In this document: positions 35,759 to 43,354 of the stretch, in pieces | Numbering within the stretch: position 1 is the first letter of the stretch | How the letters are laid out: every line of letters starts with the position of its first letter | Source: Rhodospirillaceae bacterium | Lineage (GTDB): Bacteria > Pseudomonadota > Alphaproteobacteria > UBA8366 | Assembly: GCA_002716125.1 (NCBI GenBank) | Contig: PAZH01000004.1 | Coordinates: 1 to 64,000 of the forward strand | DNA length: 64,000 nt | Direction: 5' to 3' | The notes under the pieces: model-generated | What the model was told of the DNA's origin: nothing | The model's input: the letters and a program-made list of their open reading frames with translations, nothing else | The model's database searches: none | Made by a program: the position numbers and the translations under genes

Positions 35759-36622
35759 CTACTCCGCCGCGAGCGGGAATTTCTCCGGCTCGGTTTTACC
35801 CGCCATACTTCCTATACGCGGTACGGCGTTGATCAATTTTTTCGTATAGTCGTGCTCCGGCTCGTGGAAAATTTTATCGACGGGCCCTTGCTCGACAATC
35901 TTTCCGTTGAACATCACCACGACTCGGTCCGCCATTTCGGCAATGACCGCCATATCGTGCGTGATGAACATCACGGACATCCCGAACTCCAACTGAAGGT
36001 CTTTAATGAGGTCCAGGATTTGAGCTTGAATGGTGACGTCGAGTGCCGTTGTCGGCTCGTCCGCAATCAGCAACGACGGCTGACAGCAAAGCGCCATCGC
36101 GATCATTGCCCGCTGCCGCATGCCACCTGAAAGATGGTGGGGATACTGGTCGAGTTTCTTCTCGGGATCGGGAATGCGCACACGACGCAACAGTTCCAAG
36201 ACCCTATTCTCCGCCTGTTCCAAGTTCATGTTTTGATGTTGCAACAGCGGCTCTGTCAGCTGTGTCCTAATCGAAAGAACCGGGTTCAGGCAGGTCATTG
36301 GTTCTTGAAATATCATCGCCACTTCGCGTCCGCGAAGCGACTGCATAAGCGGGTCGTCAGCCTCGGTAATATCGATTTTACCGAGCTCCTCGCTGTGCAG
36401 AAAAATACGTCCTTCGGGCATATAAGCACCGGCCATGTCGTTCAGACGCAATAGGGACATGGCGCTGACCGATTTGCCCGATCCGGACTCCCCGACCACG
36501 CCGACGGTCTCTCCCTTATTAATATGAAAGGTCACGCCGCGAACCGCCTCGACGGGCTTTCCGATGGTTGGGAAATTGACATGCAGATTATCGAATTCGA
36601 CGAGAACGTCGTCCGTCATCAA
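35759..36622 (-). CDS. Dpp/Opp-type ABC transporter ATPase (DppD-like)
   Basis: This 287-residue ATPase has Walker A GESGSGKS, signature LSGGMRQRAMIAMAL, Walker B LLIADEPTTALD and the peptide-family C-terminus HDYTKKLINAVPRIGS. It pairs with the DppF-like protein at 34773. Its ribosome site AAGGAG overlaps the stop of P3, so translation is coupled to that unknown protein. It belongs to the operon P4, peroxiredoxin, P3, ATPase, ATPase. Confidence 0.92.
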   Translation of the reverse strand: MMTDDVLVEFDNLHVNFPTIGKPVEAVRGVTFHINKGETVGVVGESGSGKSVSAMSLLRLNDMAGAYMPEGRIFLHSEELGKIDITEADDPLMQSLRGREVAMIFQEPMTCLNPVLSIRTQLTEPLLQHQNMNLEQAENRVLELLRRVRIPDPEKKLDQYPHHLSGGMRQRAMIAMALCCQPSLLIADEPTTALDVTIQAQILDLIKDLQLEFGMSVMFITHDMAVIAEMADRVVVMFNGKIVEQGPVDKIFHEPEHDYTKKLINAVPRIGSMAGKTEPEKFPLAAE

Positions 36623-36630
36623 ACTTCTCC

Positions 36631-37137
36631 TTAGTGGATCATTGCGGACACTGGTTCCGCATATTCAGGTGGTGTCGTGCTCGTGGATGATTCCGAACGC
36701 CGGCGAACTCTGCGAAGCGTCATGGACTGGAAATAATCCCGGACCCAGTCTGCTGAAACGATCGATACGCCCGCAGACCTCAACGTGTCCCCGATCGCTT
36801 GCAGCGCCTCACGCGCTTGAGATTGCTCGGACGCCGGAAACCACCAAGCAATGATTTCAGCCGTCGTTATCGTCTTTCCCGCGAGCTGCTCCGAGATGGC
36901 GTAGAGCAATTGAACTTCGAATAGCCGCAGTTCTTGTTCGACTATGACGCCAACATTGACGGCGTAGGGATCCGTTCGCCAAAGAAATGCAACCAATGCC
37001 GCGATCTGCTCCCGCACAGTCCGGGGCAATACGCGGCAAGGAACTGTTTCTGGATAATCGCGCCATCTGCGAATTGCAGATATCACGGCCCGTTCTGTCG
37101 GCTCCAAGCGGTCGAGCGTAATCGTATCGTCGTACAT
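36631..37137 (-). CDS. Small hypothetical protein P3 (island paralogue family)
   Basis: This protein of 168 residues (from ATG 37137, supported by GAGAAG seven bases ahead; ATG 37152 and GTG 37155 are alternatives) is the most divergent member of the family: PTERAVISAIRRW (Glu15, Arg24, Trp25), Glu74, Gln84 and Trp98. It lacks the central cysteines of P1 and P2. The C-terminal third is basic and Ser/Thr-rich. It lies between the peroxiredoxin and the two ATPases. Function unknown. Confidence 0.65.
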   Translation of the reverse strand: MYDDTITLDRLEPTERAVISAIRRWRDYPETVPCRVLPRTVREQIAALVAFLWRTDPYAVNVGVIVEQELRLFEVQLLYAISEQLAGKTITTAEIIAWWFPASEQSQAREALQAIGDTLRSAGVSIVSADWVRDYFQSMTLRRVRRRSESSTSTTPPEYAEPVSAMIH

Positions 37138-37171
37138 GGGAACGCTTCTCATCACGATCTCAAATTCGATT

Positions 37172-37705
37172 TCAGGCGGATTGTGCTTTTGCGCTGTTTA
37201 TCGCGTTCAGCATGGTGGCCGCGTCGCTCACTTCGAACGGATCGCCCGGTGTCGCGAAATCTTCGACAAAAATTTTTTCGATAACGCCGTCCCGCACCAA
37301 CATGGAGTAACGCCAAGACCGAAGGCCAAACCCTAAATCTCTCTTGTCAACGAGCAGACCCATCCCTTTCGAAAATGCGCCGTTCCCGTCGGGAATCATA
37401 AGCACCTCGTCTTCGACGCGTTGGTCTTTAGCCCAGGCGTTCATAACAAAAGAGTCATTTACCGAGAGGCAATAAATCTCATCAACGCCCGCGGCCTTTA
37501 GCTGCCCAGCGAGGGCCATGTACCCGGGCAAATGGGTGCTGGAACACGTCGGTGTAAACGCCCCAGGCAATGCGAAAACGACAACCGTTTTCCCCGCGAA
37601 GATTTCGGCGGTTGAAATATCTAGCCAATCGTCGTTATGGCGCGTTTTGAAAACCGCGTCCGGAACTCTATCACCGGCGCTGAGATGGTTTTGTTCACTC
37701 ATCAT
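37172..37705 (-). CDS. Peroxiredoxin (Prx5/AhpE-like, glutathione-type)
   Basis: The 177-residue protein has the Prx5 motif [18 protein letters not shown] with the peroxidatic Cys54, then [14 protein letters not shown]. It reduces peroxides with glutathione or glutaredoxin, in the cytoplasm. A second Cys in EIYCLSVND is the usual additional cysteine of the family. Peroxide removal fits an operon that raises intracellular iron. It is flanked on both sides by members of the unknown P family. Confidence 0.92.
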   Translation of the reverse strand: MMSEQNHLSAGDRVPDAVFKTRHNDDWLDISTAEIFAGKTVVVFALPGAFTPTCSSTHLPGYMALAGQLKAAGVDEIYCLSVNDSFVMNAWAKDQRVEDEVLMIPDGNGAFSKGMGLLVDKRDLGFGLRSWRYSMLVRDGVIEKIFVEDFATPGDPFEVSDAATMLNAINSAKAQSA

Positions 37706-37717
37706 TTTTTCCTTACA

Positions 37718-38227
37718 TCAGTGGAGGCGGCTGTTAGGCGAACGACCTATGCCTACAGAGTTTTGCGGTTTCGTTGCCGATTTTGGTGCCCGAATGAGAG
37801 AAAAGCCGCCGGTTGCGAGGTGTGATGCAAACTCCGAAAACGCAGACCCCGCGATCCGCGTTCCGGCAAGCGGCAACCACGTCCCCAGAAATGCCTCCGC
37901 TTGCTGTGTGTCCTTTGCCTGATAAGCAGCGATAATGCGGATGAAGTCACATTCGTCGCGCGAGAGGCATTCATTGTCGGGGCTGAAGAACATCACTTCT
38001 CGGTCGGTGCCGATTGATAGAATGCACATTCCCTTATCCAGCGCTCTACCGGCTTCCGGCAATCCGATCACCTGAAAAGCTTCACCTAGGATTTGGAAAA
38101 GGCTTGGTGATTGGCAGCTCGCTCTCATCCACATGCGAATGGCCCAAATCACGAATTGTTCTGAAAACGACAAATCGTGGAAATGCGTACCCACATGCTC
38201 GGAGCGGGATGGGTTAATGGCGGACAT
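37718..38227 (-). CDS. Small hypothetical protein P4 (island paralogue family)
   Basis: This 169-residue protein is the closest relative of P2, with the conserved residues at exactly the same positions (SEQ 22-24, Trp28, Arg31, Trp33, Glu92, Gln103, Trp117). Only one central Cys (Cys87) is kept. ATG 38227 is preferred because AGGGG lies at a good distance; ATG 38236 would be too close. It is the first gene of the operon with peroxiredoxin, P3 and two ATPases, and a Fur-box-like palindrome lies about 200 bp upstream. Function unknown. Confidence 0.7.
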   Translation of the reverse strand: MSAINPSRSEHVGTHFHDLSFSEQFVIWAIRMWMRASCQSPSLFQILGEAFQVIGLPEAGRALDKGMCILSIGTDREVMFFSPDNECLSRDECDFIRIIAAYQAKDTQQAEAFLGTWLPLAGTRIAGSAFSEFASHLATGGFSLIRAPKSATKPQNSVGIGRSPNSRLH

Positions 38228-38420
38228 GTGCACCATTCCCCTTTTGTAGTGAGTTTGGCCCCGGCACATTCCTCCGCTGCCCGCGGGTGGTTTTAGCAGT
38301 TTGCGTTAGGGTCTGTGCCGAGGCCAAGTAAACGCCCGAACGATCGACGGGGTCGGTAGGTGAGCGATTTTCCATCGATGAGAGGTGTTCGGACGAATTC
38401 AGAAAAGTCATCTTAATATA

Positions 38421-38441
38421 TGCAATTGCGAGTCAGTTGCA
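38421..38441 (-). promoter_or_regulatory. Fur-box-like site before the P4 operon
   Basis: TGCAATTGCGAGTCAGTTGC, ending with A, is an imperfect palindrome (TGCAA...TTGCA) like Fur operators. It is far (about 190 bp) from the P4 start, implying a long leader or a promoter further upstream of the gene. Confidence 0.5.
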
Positions 38442-38849
38442 TTTGCATATATCACATCCGAATAATTCGGCAAGCTAAAATTCATACACTTGCCGATCCG
38501 GCTCTCGATAAATGAGTTATAGACCGCAAAGAATGACGCTGAACTTTAGCAGCGCACTGTTATTAAATGCATCTCTCGTCCGAAAGCATTCGGACTCCTT
38601 ACCTATGCACCAGAATACAAGAATGACCGCTATTGGCTAAAAGCCGTCGTCAATGCATCTGTGCTCTTACACAGCCATTCTTTCTCTCTTTAGCAGGTAA
38701 TGGAGATAGAAATGATGTTTCGACGGAGATCTAGGCACACTCAAAATCGCTGAACAGACCGATGTCTGATAGCGACCGCAGAGGGGTTAAGCTCTGGTCA
38801 TTTCTTAGATTAGACAAATCAAATTCGTGCGCTGAAGTTTAGTGTCCGG
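38442..38849. other. Gene-free AT-rich interval
   Basis: About 400 bp between the iron cargo and the right-hand recombinase module contain no supported gene, RNA gene or clear repeat. The base composition is markedly poorer in G+C than the flanking chromosome. Confidence 0.4.
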
Positions 38850-39968
38850 CTAATTTGCAGTGCGCCGAGCGATCTCTGCCAATATCTCATCCAAAGGAAT
38901 CTTGTGAAGATCGCCTATAGAAGGACCAATTTCGTCGATAGCCTCTAGCTGCTCGTCCAGTGATAACTGGCCATACGAGTTGTAAGTCGTCATGGCGTGA
39001 TCGTGTCCGATGTTCTGGCTGATCGCCTTGAACTCTCGCTGCGAGCAGTTCTTTAAAGCCCATTTGCAGATCGTCTTGCGGATCAAGTGCGGATTGAAAT
39101 AGGGCAGACCAATAGCCTCAAACGCATCTCTGAAGACGTCGCGGACAGGCGCAGCATTCGCCCAGTGTTCACGATCGAGCCCCTGTGCCTCGAAAGAGAG
39201 GGTCGCTGGATTTACTGCGACCCGGGTCTTTGGGAATAGCGGATCATTCGGAGCCATCCCAAGCGACCTTATTGTGAATGTGATCCAATCGAGAACAATA
39301 TCTTCCGCTCTCGGCATAATCGGTCGCATGAAGCGTGTAACAATACCCTTACGCCGTTTGGTTCGAACATGCTTGGGATCTTGCCAAACCGTGCGCTGTA
39401 CCGCATCGACATCTTTAATCTTCAGGGATACAAGCGCGTCATCGCGTATTCCTGTCACGATCATAAAGGCAAAAACGGCACAGTTACGTTTTTCGATCTC
39501 CGTTCCAGTGGGCATTGCATCAAGAGCCCTCTCCAATTCATCGAGCGTCGGAGGGGTTTTTTCCCTAGAAGCTCGCGCCGCTCGGTTCGCATTGTCCGAC
39601 AACCGCAAATACGGAACGGCACGCCCATCGACCTTACGGACATACTGGGGATGAATTGCCAACCACTCAAAAAACTCTCGTAAATTGTTCAGAGTGCTGC
39701 GGACCGTTGACAGGCTTAGCAGGTCGCCTTTGCGATTGTGCTGTTTCTCCAGCCATGCCTTGAACGATTTGGCCTGTTCGGCGTCAAACGTCACGAAATC
39801 TGCGTGATCGGTGAAGTCCTCAAAGAGGTTTATGTTATTCCAAACCGCTTGAACGGTCTTTGGGTCTCGGTACTTTCCGTGTATCAGAGCCTCTTCATAT
39901 TGCTTCTTTACCAGCTCATTCTTGGGGTTGTATTCAGGCATTCCAGAGTCCCTCTTCAAGTATGACAT
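38850..39968 (-). CDS. Tyrosine-type recombinase/integrase
   Basis: This 372-residue recombinase has an N-terminal core-binding domain and a catalytic domain with Arg in TGIRDDALVSLKIKDVD, HLIRKT, His in IGHDHAMTTYN and Tyr in NSYGQL. It differs from the left-end integrase and lacks the DUF4102 domain. It starts at 39968 (overlapping the HTH gene by 13 bp) or at 39941. It forms a module with the HTH/zinc-ribbon protein and AlpA. Confidence 0.88.
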   Translation of the reverse strand: MSYLKRDSGMPEYNPKNELVKKQYEEALIHGKYRDPKTVQAVWNNINLFEDFTDHADFVTFDAEQAKSFKAWLEKQHNRKGDLLSLSTVRSTLNNLREFFEWLAIHPQYVRKVDGRAVPYLRLSDNANRAARASREKTPPTLDELERALDAMPTGTEIEKRNCAVFAFMIVTGIRDDALVSLKIKDVDAVQRTVWQDPKHVRTKRRKGIVTRFMRPIMPRAEDIVLDWITFTIRSLGMAPNDPLFPKTRVAVNPATLSFEAQGLDREHWANAAPVRDVFRDAFEAIGLPYFNPHLIRKTICKWALKNCSQREFKAISQNIGHDHAMTTYNSYGQLSLDEQLEAIDEIGPSIGDLHKIPLDEILAEIARRTAN

Positions 39969-40426
39969 TCACGCGGTGACAGGCTCCCTCCACTATGTTC
40001 CTTTGTGGATGCGTTATGGTCTGGATGAAATGGGTGTGTTGCCGACCAGATTTTACTACTGACCACCTTGTTCACGCGCGTGCCACATTCGGAACAAAGA
40101 CCTCTGATCCGGACAGTCTTGTTTGGCAGTACTTGGAAGCTGAGACTCACTAGTTCCGGCTCTCGCGGCCTCCTGCACTTGCAGCAGAATATCGCGTTAG
40201 TTCGACTAGGCTTCTTATTGCGACGGTTCCGAGTGGTCAGAAACGCCACCAATTCACTGCTGTGAACGAAGTACTTTCTGGAATGTGGCACTCGCTGAAG
40301 GCCCTCATTCCTTATCCAGCGGAAGACGGTATCCGAGGTTATACCGTATAGGTCCGCGACTTCAGCGACCGTATAGGTATAGTCGCGTCTAATCGAGTTT
40401 ACTGGGTATCTATGCTTTCGGGACAC
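39956..40426 (-). CDS. HTH (MerR/excisionase-type) protein with zinc ribbon
   Basis: This 156-residue protein has an N-terminal excisionase-like HTH (YTVAEVADLYGITSDTVFRW, then VHSSELVAFL) and a central zinc ribbon formed by CCKC and CSEC. It probably directs or helps the adjoining recombinase. It overlaps the recombinase start and follows the AlpA gene by one base, so the three genes are one translation unit. Confidence 0.8.
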   Translation of the reverse strand: MSRKHRYPVNSIRRDYTYTVAEVADLYGITSDTVFRWIRNEGLQRVPHSRKYFVHSSELVAFLTTRNRRNKKPSRTNAIFCCKCRRPREPELVSLSFQVLPNKTVRIRGLCSECGTRVNKVVSSKIWSATHPFHPDHNASTKEHSGGSLSPRECHT

Positions 40427-40427
40427 T

Positions 40428-40625
40428 TCATTGCGCCCCCCGAGAAGCGATCAACAGTCTGATATCCTCGACGCGCCAGGCCGTGATCTTGGGGCCAAGC
40501 TTAACCGGCTTTGGATAAAGATCCGCTTTGACTCCTGCCCACCAGGTCGACTTGCTGACGGGAAATACCTTTAGGACTGTCGGTAGCCGAACAAAGCCTG
40601 TTTCAGGAAGTGCTTGGTTGTTCAT
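40428..40625 (-). CDS. AlpA-family HTH regulator
   Basis: This 65-residue protein has the AlpA/excisionase pattern VRLPTVLKVFPVSKSTWW, KPVKLGPKITAWRVEDI. Such proteins activate excision or integrase expression in P4-like elements. It is the first gene of the recombinase module. Confidence 0.85.
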   Translation of the reverse strand: MNNQALPETGFVRLPTVLKVFPVSKSTWWAGVKADLYPKPVKLGPKITAWRVEDIRLLIASRGAQ

Positions 40626-40686
40626 TAGGGTTCACCCTTGTTCAATTAAAACCAAGGGCAACCTATGGAGTGCTGGTGGTCAGCAG

Positions 40687-40719
40687 GACGAACTCGGTTA
40701 ACGACAAACCGAATTCGTC
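40687..40719 (-). terminator. Hairpin at the end of the 342-residue hypothetical gene
   Basis: A 13-bp inverted repeat with one mismatch (GACGAACTCGGTT at 40687-40699, AACCGAATTCGTC at 40707-40719) directly follows the stop codon at 40720-40722. No U-tract follows. It probably separates this gene from the AlpA module. Confidence 0.55.
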
Positions 40720-41748
40720 TTAATCGTCTGGAATTTGTCTTGGCAGATGCTCGGCAGCTTCCTTGAGCCACTTGCGAACCGTATCAGCATTCAATGAGAT
40801 ACCGTGGCTAACAAGGTCATTGGTAATGTCTGTTGCAGTTGGCGATCGAGATTCAGCAGGCACAAAACCGTAACCACCTATCGCCATGCCAAGGACCAGC
40901 TTCATTAAGCTCTCCCGCTCCTTGGTATGCAGCGGCTTGGGCTCACTCCTATTACTTTCGAAATGAGCAATTCGCTTTCTCAGGGTATCAATGAGTTGTT
41001 CGGTAGTTTCAGCGTAGGCTTTATGATTCTCTAATATCGTTTCGTATTCCTGTTGCCAATCCACGTGCTTGCCGCTTCTAGCTTCAACCTTTGCAATCAA
41101 CTCATCAGGCAGGGATATGTCATTCTCATGCGCCCATTTAACAAAGATTGTCGGTAATACGGGATCGAAGAGCTGTTTCCACACAATCGCTCGGCGGGCC
41201 AATTCCATCGTTCTTTGGTATTCGTGCACAAAGGGAGATTCCGTGGAACTAATATTCGCCAAACTTTCTAGACCCACTCTTTCGGGTGCCTTGCCAAATG
41301 ATAACGCAATTGCCTCATCCAAGCTCCAATGCGCCATTTTCGACCAGTAGTCGAGATCTGCCTCTGCGCTAGGTGCATGGAAGAAGCGAGCCTGATCATC
41401 TTCTAAATGTTGCTTCTCAAGTTCTTCGCGATGAAGCACCTCCAACTCTGAGAATGGCATCTTGTCCAGAAATGCCCGATACTCACTTACCTCACGGGCA
41501 ATCTCTTCGTTCCGTCTCTTCGCTTCGGGCGATAACGGTTTCGAAACCGGTTTTTCTGCAGGCTCCTTTCCTATCGCTGGACGGACAATTCGCCTATTAC
41601 TGGCCCAAGCAATACGCATCGCTTTCAGATGCGGGAATTTTCGTTCCATGAGAAAGGTTTTTTTGGGATCGGGCGCTTTCGGCACAGTCGGCATACCATC
41701 CAAACTAACAGATTTGCGTTCTGTGTTGAAGCGGATGGTATCGGACAA
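40720..41748 (-). CDS. Mobile-element-associated hypothetical protein
   Basis: This 342-residue hydrophilic protein has a charged, partly coiled-coil middle (EEIAREVSEYRAFLDKMPFS) and a C-terminal domain with KERESLMKLVLGMAIGGYGF and LNADTVRKWLKEAAEHLP. I recognise this ending from proteins that recur in integrative elements of proteobacteria; the tail looks like a small HTH. The function is not known. It is the gene closest to the tRNA end of the island. Confidence 0.65.
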   Translation of the reverse strand: MSDTIRFNTERKSVSLDGMPTVPKAPDPKKTFLMERKFPHLKAMRIAWASNRRIVRPAIGKEPAEKPVSKPLSPEAKRRNEEIAREVSEYRAFLDKMPFSELEVLHREELEKQHLEDDQARFFHAPSAEADLDYWSKMAHWSLDEAIALSFGKAPERVGLESLANISSTESPFVHEYQRTMELARRAIVWKQLFDPVLPTIFVKWAHENDISLPDELIAKVEARSGKHVDWQQEYETILENHKAYAETTEQLIDTLRKRIAHFESNRSEPKPLHTKERESLMKLVLGMAIGGYGFVPAESRSPTATDITNDLVSHGISLNADTVRKWLKEAAEHLPRQIPDD

Positions 41749-41811
41749 GGTTACAACGTTTTGCCTAATTTTCTCCGAACGAGGGCCGCAAAATGAATGA
41801 ATAGATTTCGC

Positions 41812-41833
41812 GATCGGGGGACTGATTGGGGGA
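41812..41833. repeat. Possible integrase arm-type site, right
   Basis: Two blocks, GATCGGGGGAC and TGATTGGGGGA, match the pair at 19787-19808 in sequence, spacing and orientation. Confidence 0.5.
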
Positions 41834-41842
41834 CCTTTTTTT

Positions 41843-41880
41843 CAATATAATTTTTATATTATTGATATATCTTCATTATT
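41843..41880. repeat. Imperfect direct repeat near right island end
   Basis: The AT-rich stretch with TTATATTATTGATA matches 19709-19745. It ends 10 bp before the attachment core. Confidence 0.55.
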
Positions 41881-41890
41881 TTTAGTAATT

Positions 41891-41904
41891 TGGCGGAGGG
41901 AGTG
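41891..41904. repeat. Right attachment-site copy (3' end of tRNA-Ser)
   Basis: TGGCGGAGGGAGTG is the complement of the tRNA-Ser 3' end including CCA; the duplicate at 19668-19681 marks the other border. Confidence 0.8.
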
Positions 41905-41981
41905 GGATTCGAACCCACGTTAGGGGATTACCCTAAACACGCTTTCCAAGCGTGCGCCTTAAGCCACTCGGCCATCCCTCC
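41891..41981 (-). tRNA. tRNA-Ser (anticodon GGA)
   Basis: The minus strand folds as a class II tRNA: acceptor stem GGAGGGA/TCCCTCC, discriminator G, encoded CCA, anticodon stem-loop CACGC-TTGGAAA-GCGTG giving GGA, a long variable arm, and T-loop GGTTCGAATCC. It is intact although an island is integrated at its 3' end. Confidence 0.97.
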
Positions 41982-42132
41982 GGGAACCGCCCACGGGCGA
42001 ATGCGCGATACTTAGCCGACCGTCCCGCCGAGGGCAAGCGGGCGGTCGCGTGGTTTTGAGGGGTGCAGGCGGCGGCGCGGAAATGTTAGTCTCTCCGCCG
42101 AGGGGCTAAACGGTGAAAGCGCGTTTCGATAA

Positions 42133-42462
42133 ATGATCGCAATGAGACATCTCGGCCGATTTATCCTGCTCCTCGCCTTTGCTGTTCTGACAGTCGGTGT
42201 TTGGGTCTGGCTCGCCGGTCACGATGTCACCAAGAGTGCGGGCAAGGTTTGGTACCAATTGGCGCCGGAATCGCTCAATCTCAGCCAAGCGATCGTCCAG
42301 CGCCATCTCTTGCCGGAAATCTGGGAACAGGTCGCCGTCCCACTGTTGCTGCGGCCGTTCTGGGAATCGGTGATCCTGCTGTTCATCCTCTTGCTGATCT
42401 TGGGCGCGGCCGCGGGATTTTTCAGCCGGCGCCGCGTCGCACACCCGAAAGAGCGCAGCTAG
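42133..42462 (+). CDS. Small two-helix membrane protein
   Basis: This 109-residue protein has a hydrophobic segment near the N-terminus (FILLLAFAVLTVGVWVWLAG) and one near the C-terminus (SVILLFILLLILGAAAGFF) followed by SRRR. The central 50 residues would be periplasmic. ATG 42142 is an alternative start. No family is recognised. It is convergent with gluQ, overlapping by 3 bp. Confidence 0.65.
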   Translation: MIAMRHLGRFILLLAFAVLTVGVWVWLAGHDVTKSAGKVWYQLAPESLNLSQAIVQRHLLPEIWEQVAVPLLLRPFWESVILLFILLLILGAAAGFFSRRRVAHPKERS

Positions 42463-43313
42463 AATCCTGCCGCCGCCCGCACCGCATCCGCCGACTGCCC
42501 ATCCTCTCGCTGCGATTGGATCGTCACCGCCTTGTCGCGTTTCGCGAAGCGCTTGCCGTCTGCGTCGACCAGCAAGCGGTGATGCGCATAGTCGGGCGCC
42601 GGCAAACCGAGCAGCGCCTGCAGCTGCCGATGGACATGGGTCGCCTCCAGCAAATCTTCGCCGCGCGTCACGCAGGTAATCCCTTGCCGGGCGTCGTCGA
42701 CGGTCACCGCGATATGATAGCTCGTCCCGATATCCTTGCGCGCCAAGACCACATCGCCGAGCACGTTCGGGTCCACATCCACCTGCCCGCGGGCGCGATC
42801 GGCGAAGATCAGCGGGCCGGTCATTTCGGCCGCGGCCGCTGCGTTCAGGCGGAACGCATGGGCCTCGCCGGCCGCGATCCGCGCTTGGCGTTCGCCCGCG
42901 GACAGATGCCGGCAGGTCCCCGGATATAGCGGCCCTTCGCGGCCGTGCGGCGCCCCGCCCGCGCGTTCGATCTCGCGTTGAATATCGCGGCGCGTGCAGA
43001 AACAGGGATAGACCACGTCCAACGTCTGCAAGCGGTCGAGCGCCGCGGCGTAATCGGCCATATGATCGGATTGCCGCCGCACCGGCGTCTCCCATTCGAG
43101 GCCGAGCCAGGCCAGATCTTCGTAGATGCCGGCTTCGAATTCGGGCCGGCAGCGCGTGCGGTCGATATCCTCGATCCGCAGCAGGAAGCGGCCGCCGACG
43201 TCGCGTGCACTTTCGGACGCGTGAAGGGCGCTGTAGGCATGGCCGAGATGCAGGCGCCCGGTTGGGCTCGGCGCAAATCGGGTCACCGTCTGTTTCGGAT
43301 CCGCGCGGCTCAT
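42459..43313 (-). CDS. gluQ: Glutamyl-Q tRNA(Asp) synthetase
   Basis: This 284-residue protein is a shortened glutamyl-tRNA synthetase. It has the start TRFAPSPTGRLHLGHAYSAL with HLGH at 22-25, zinc ligands in YPCFCTRRD and YPGTCRHL, and the KMSKS-like GKRFAKRD. It lacks the anticodon-binding domain, as expected for GluQRS, which attaches glutamate to queuosine in tRNA-Asp. Confidence 0.95.
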   Translation of the reverse strand: MSRADPKQTVTRFAPSPTGRLHLGHAYSALHASESARDVGGRFLLRIEDIDRTRCRPEFEAGIYEDLAWLGLEWETPVRRQSDHMADYAAALDRLQTLDVVYPCFCTRRDIQREIERAGGAPHGREGPLYPGTCRHLSAGERQARIAAGEAHAFRLNAAAAAEMTGPLIFADRARGQVDVDPNVLGDVVLARKDIGTSYHIAVTVDDARQGITCVTRGEDLLEATHVHRQLQALLGLPAPDYAHHRLLVDADGKRFAKRDKAVTIQSQREDGQSADAVRAAAGF

Positions 43314-43354
43314 ACCTCTGGCCCTATAGGGCGCCTTGGGTTAAGTCAAACCGC

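Larger units (their letters stand above)
19668..41904. mobile_element. tRNA-Ser-integrated genomic island carrying iron-acquisition genes
   Basis: The 14-bp sequence TGGCGGAGGGAGTG, which is the 3' end of tRNA-Ser (complement) at 41891-41904, is repeated at 19668-19681. A tyrosine integrase starts 165 bp inside the left copy. A second recombinase module lies inside the right end. Matching AT-rich and GGGGGA repeats occur near both ends. The ends are much more AT-rich than the flanks. The cargo is a Fur-regulated set of iron uptake and storage genes. I infer an integrative element that entered at the tRNA gene; whether it is still mobile is unknown. Confidence 0.8.

Noticed and set aside
38214-38411. 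Small frame upstream of P4
   Set aside because: Ser/Thr-rich, no ribosome site, overlaps P4, and the region better explains a leader with a Fur-like site.
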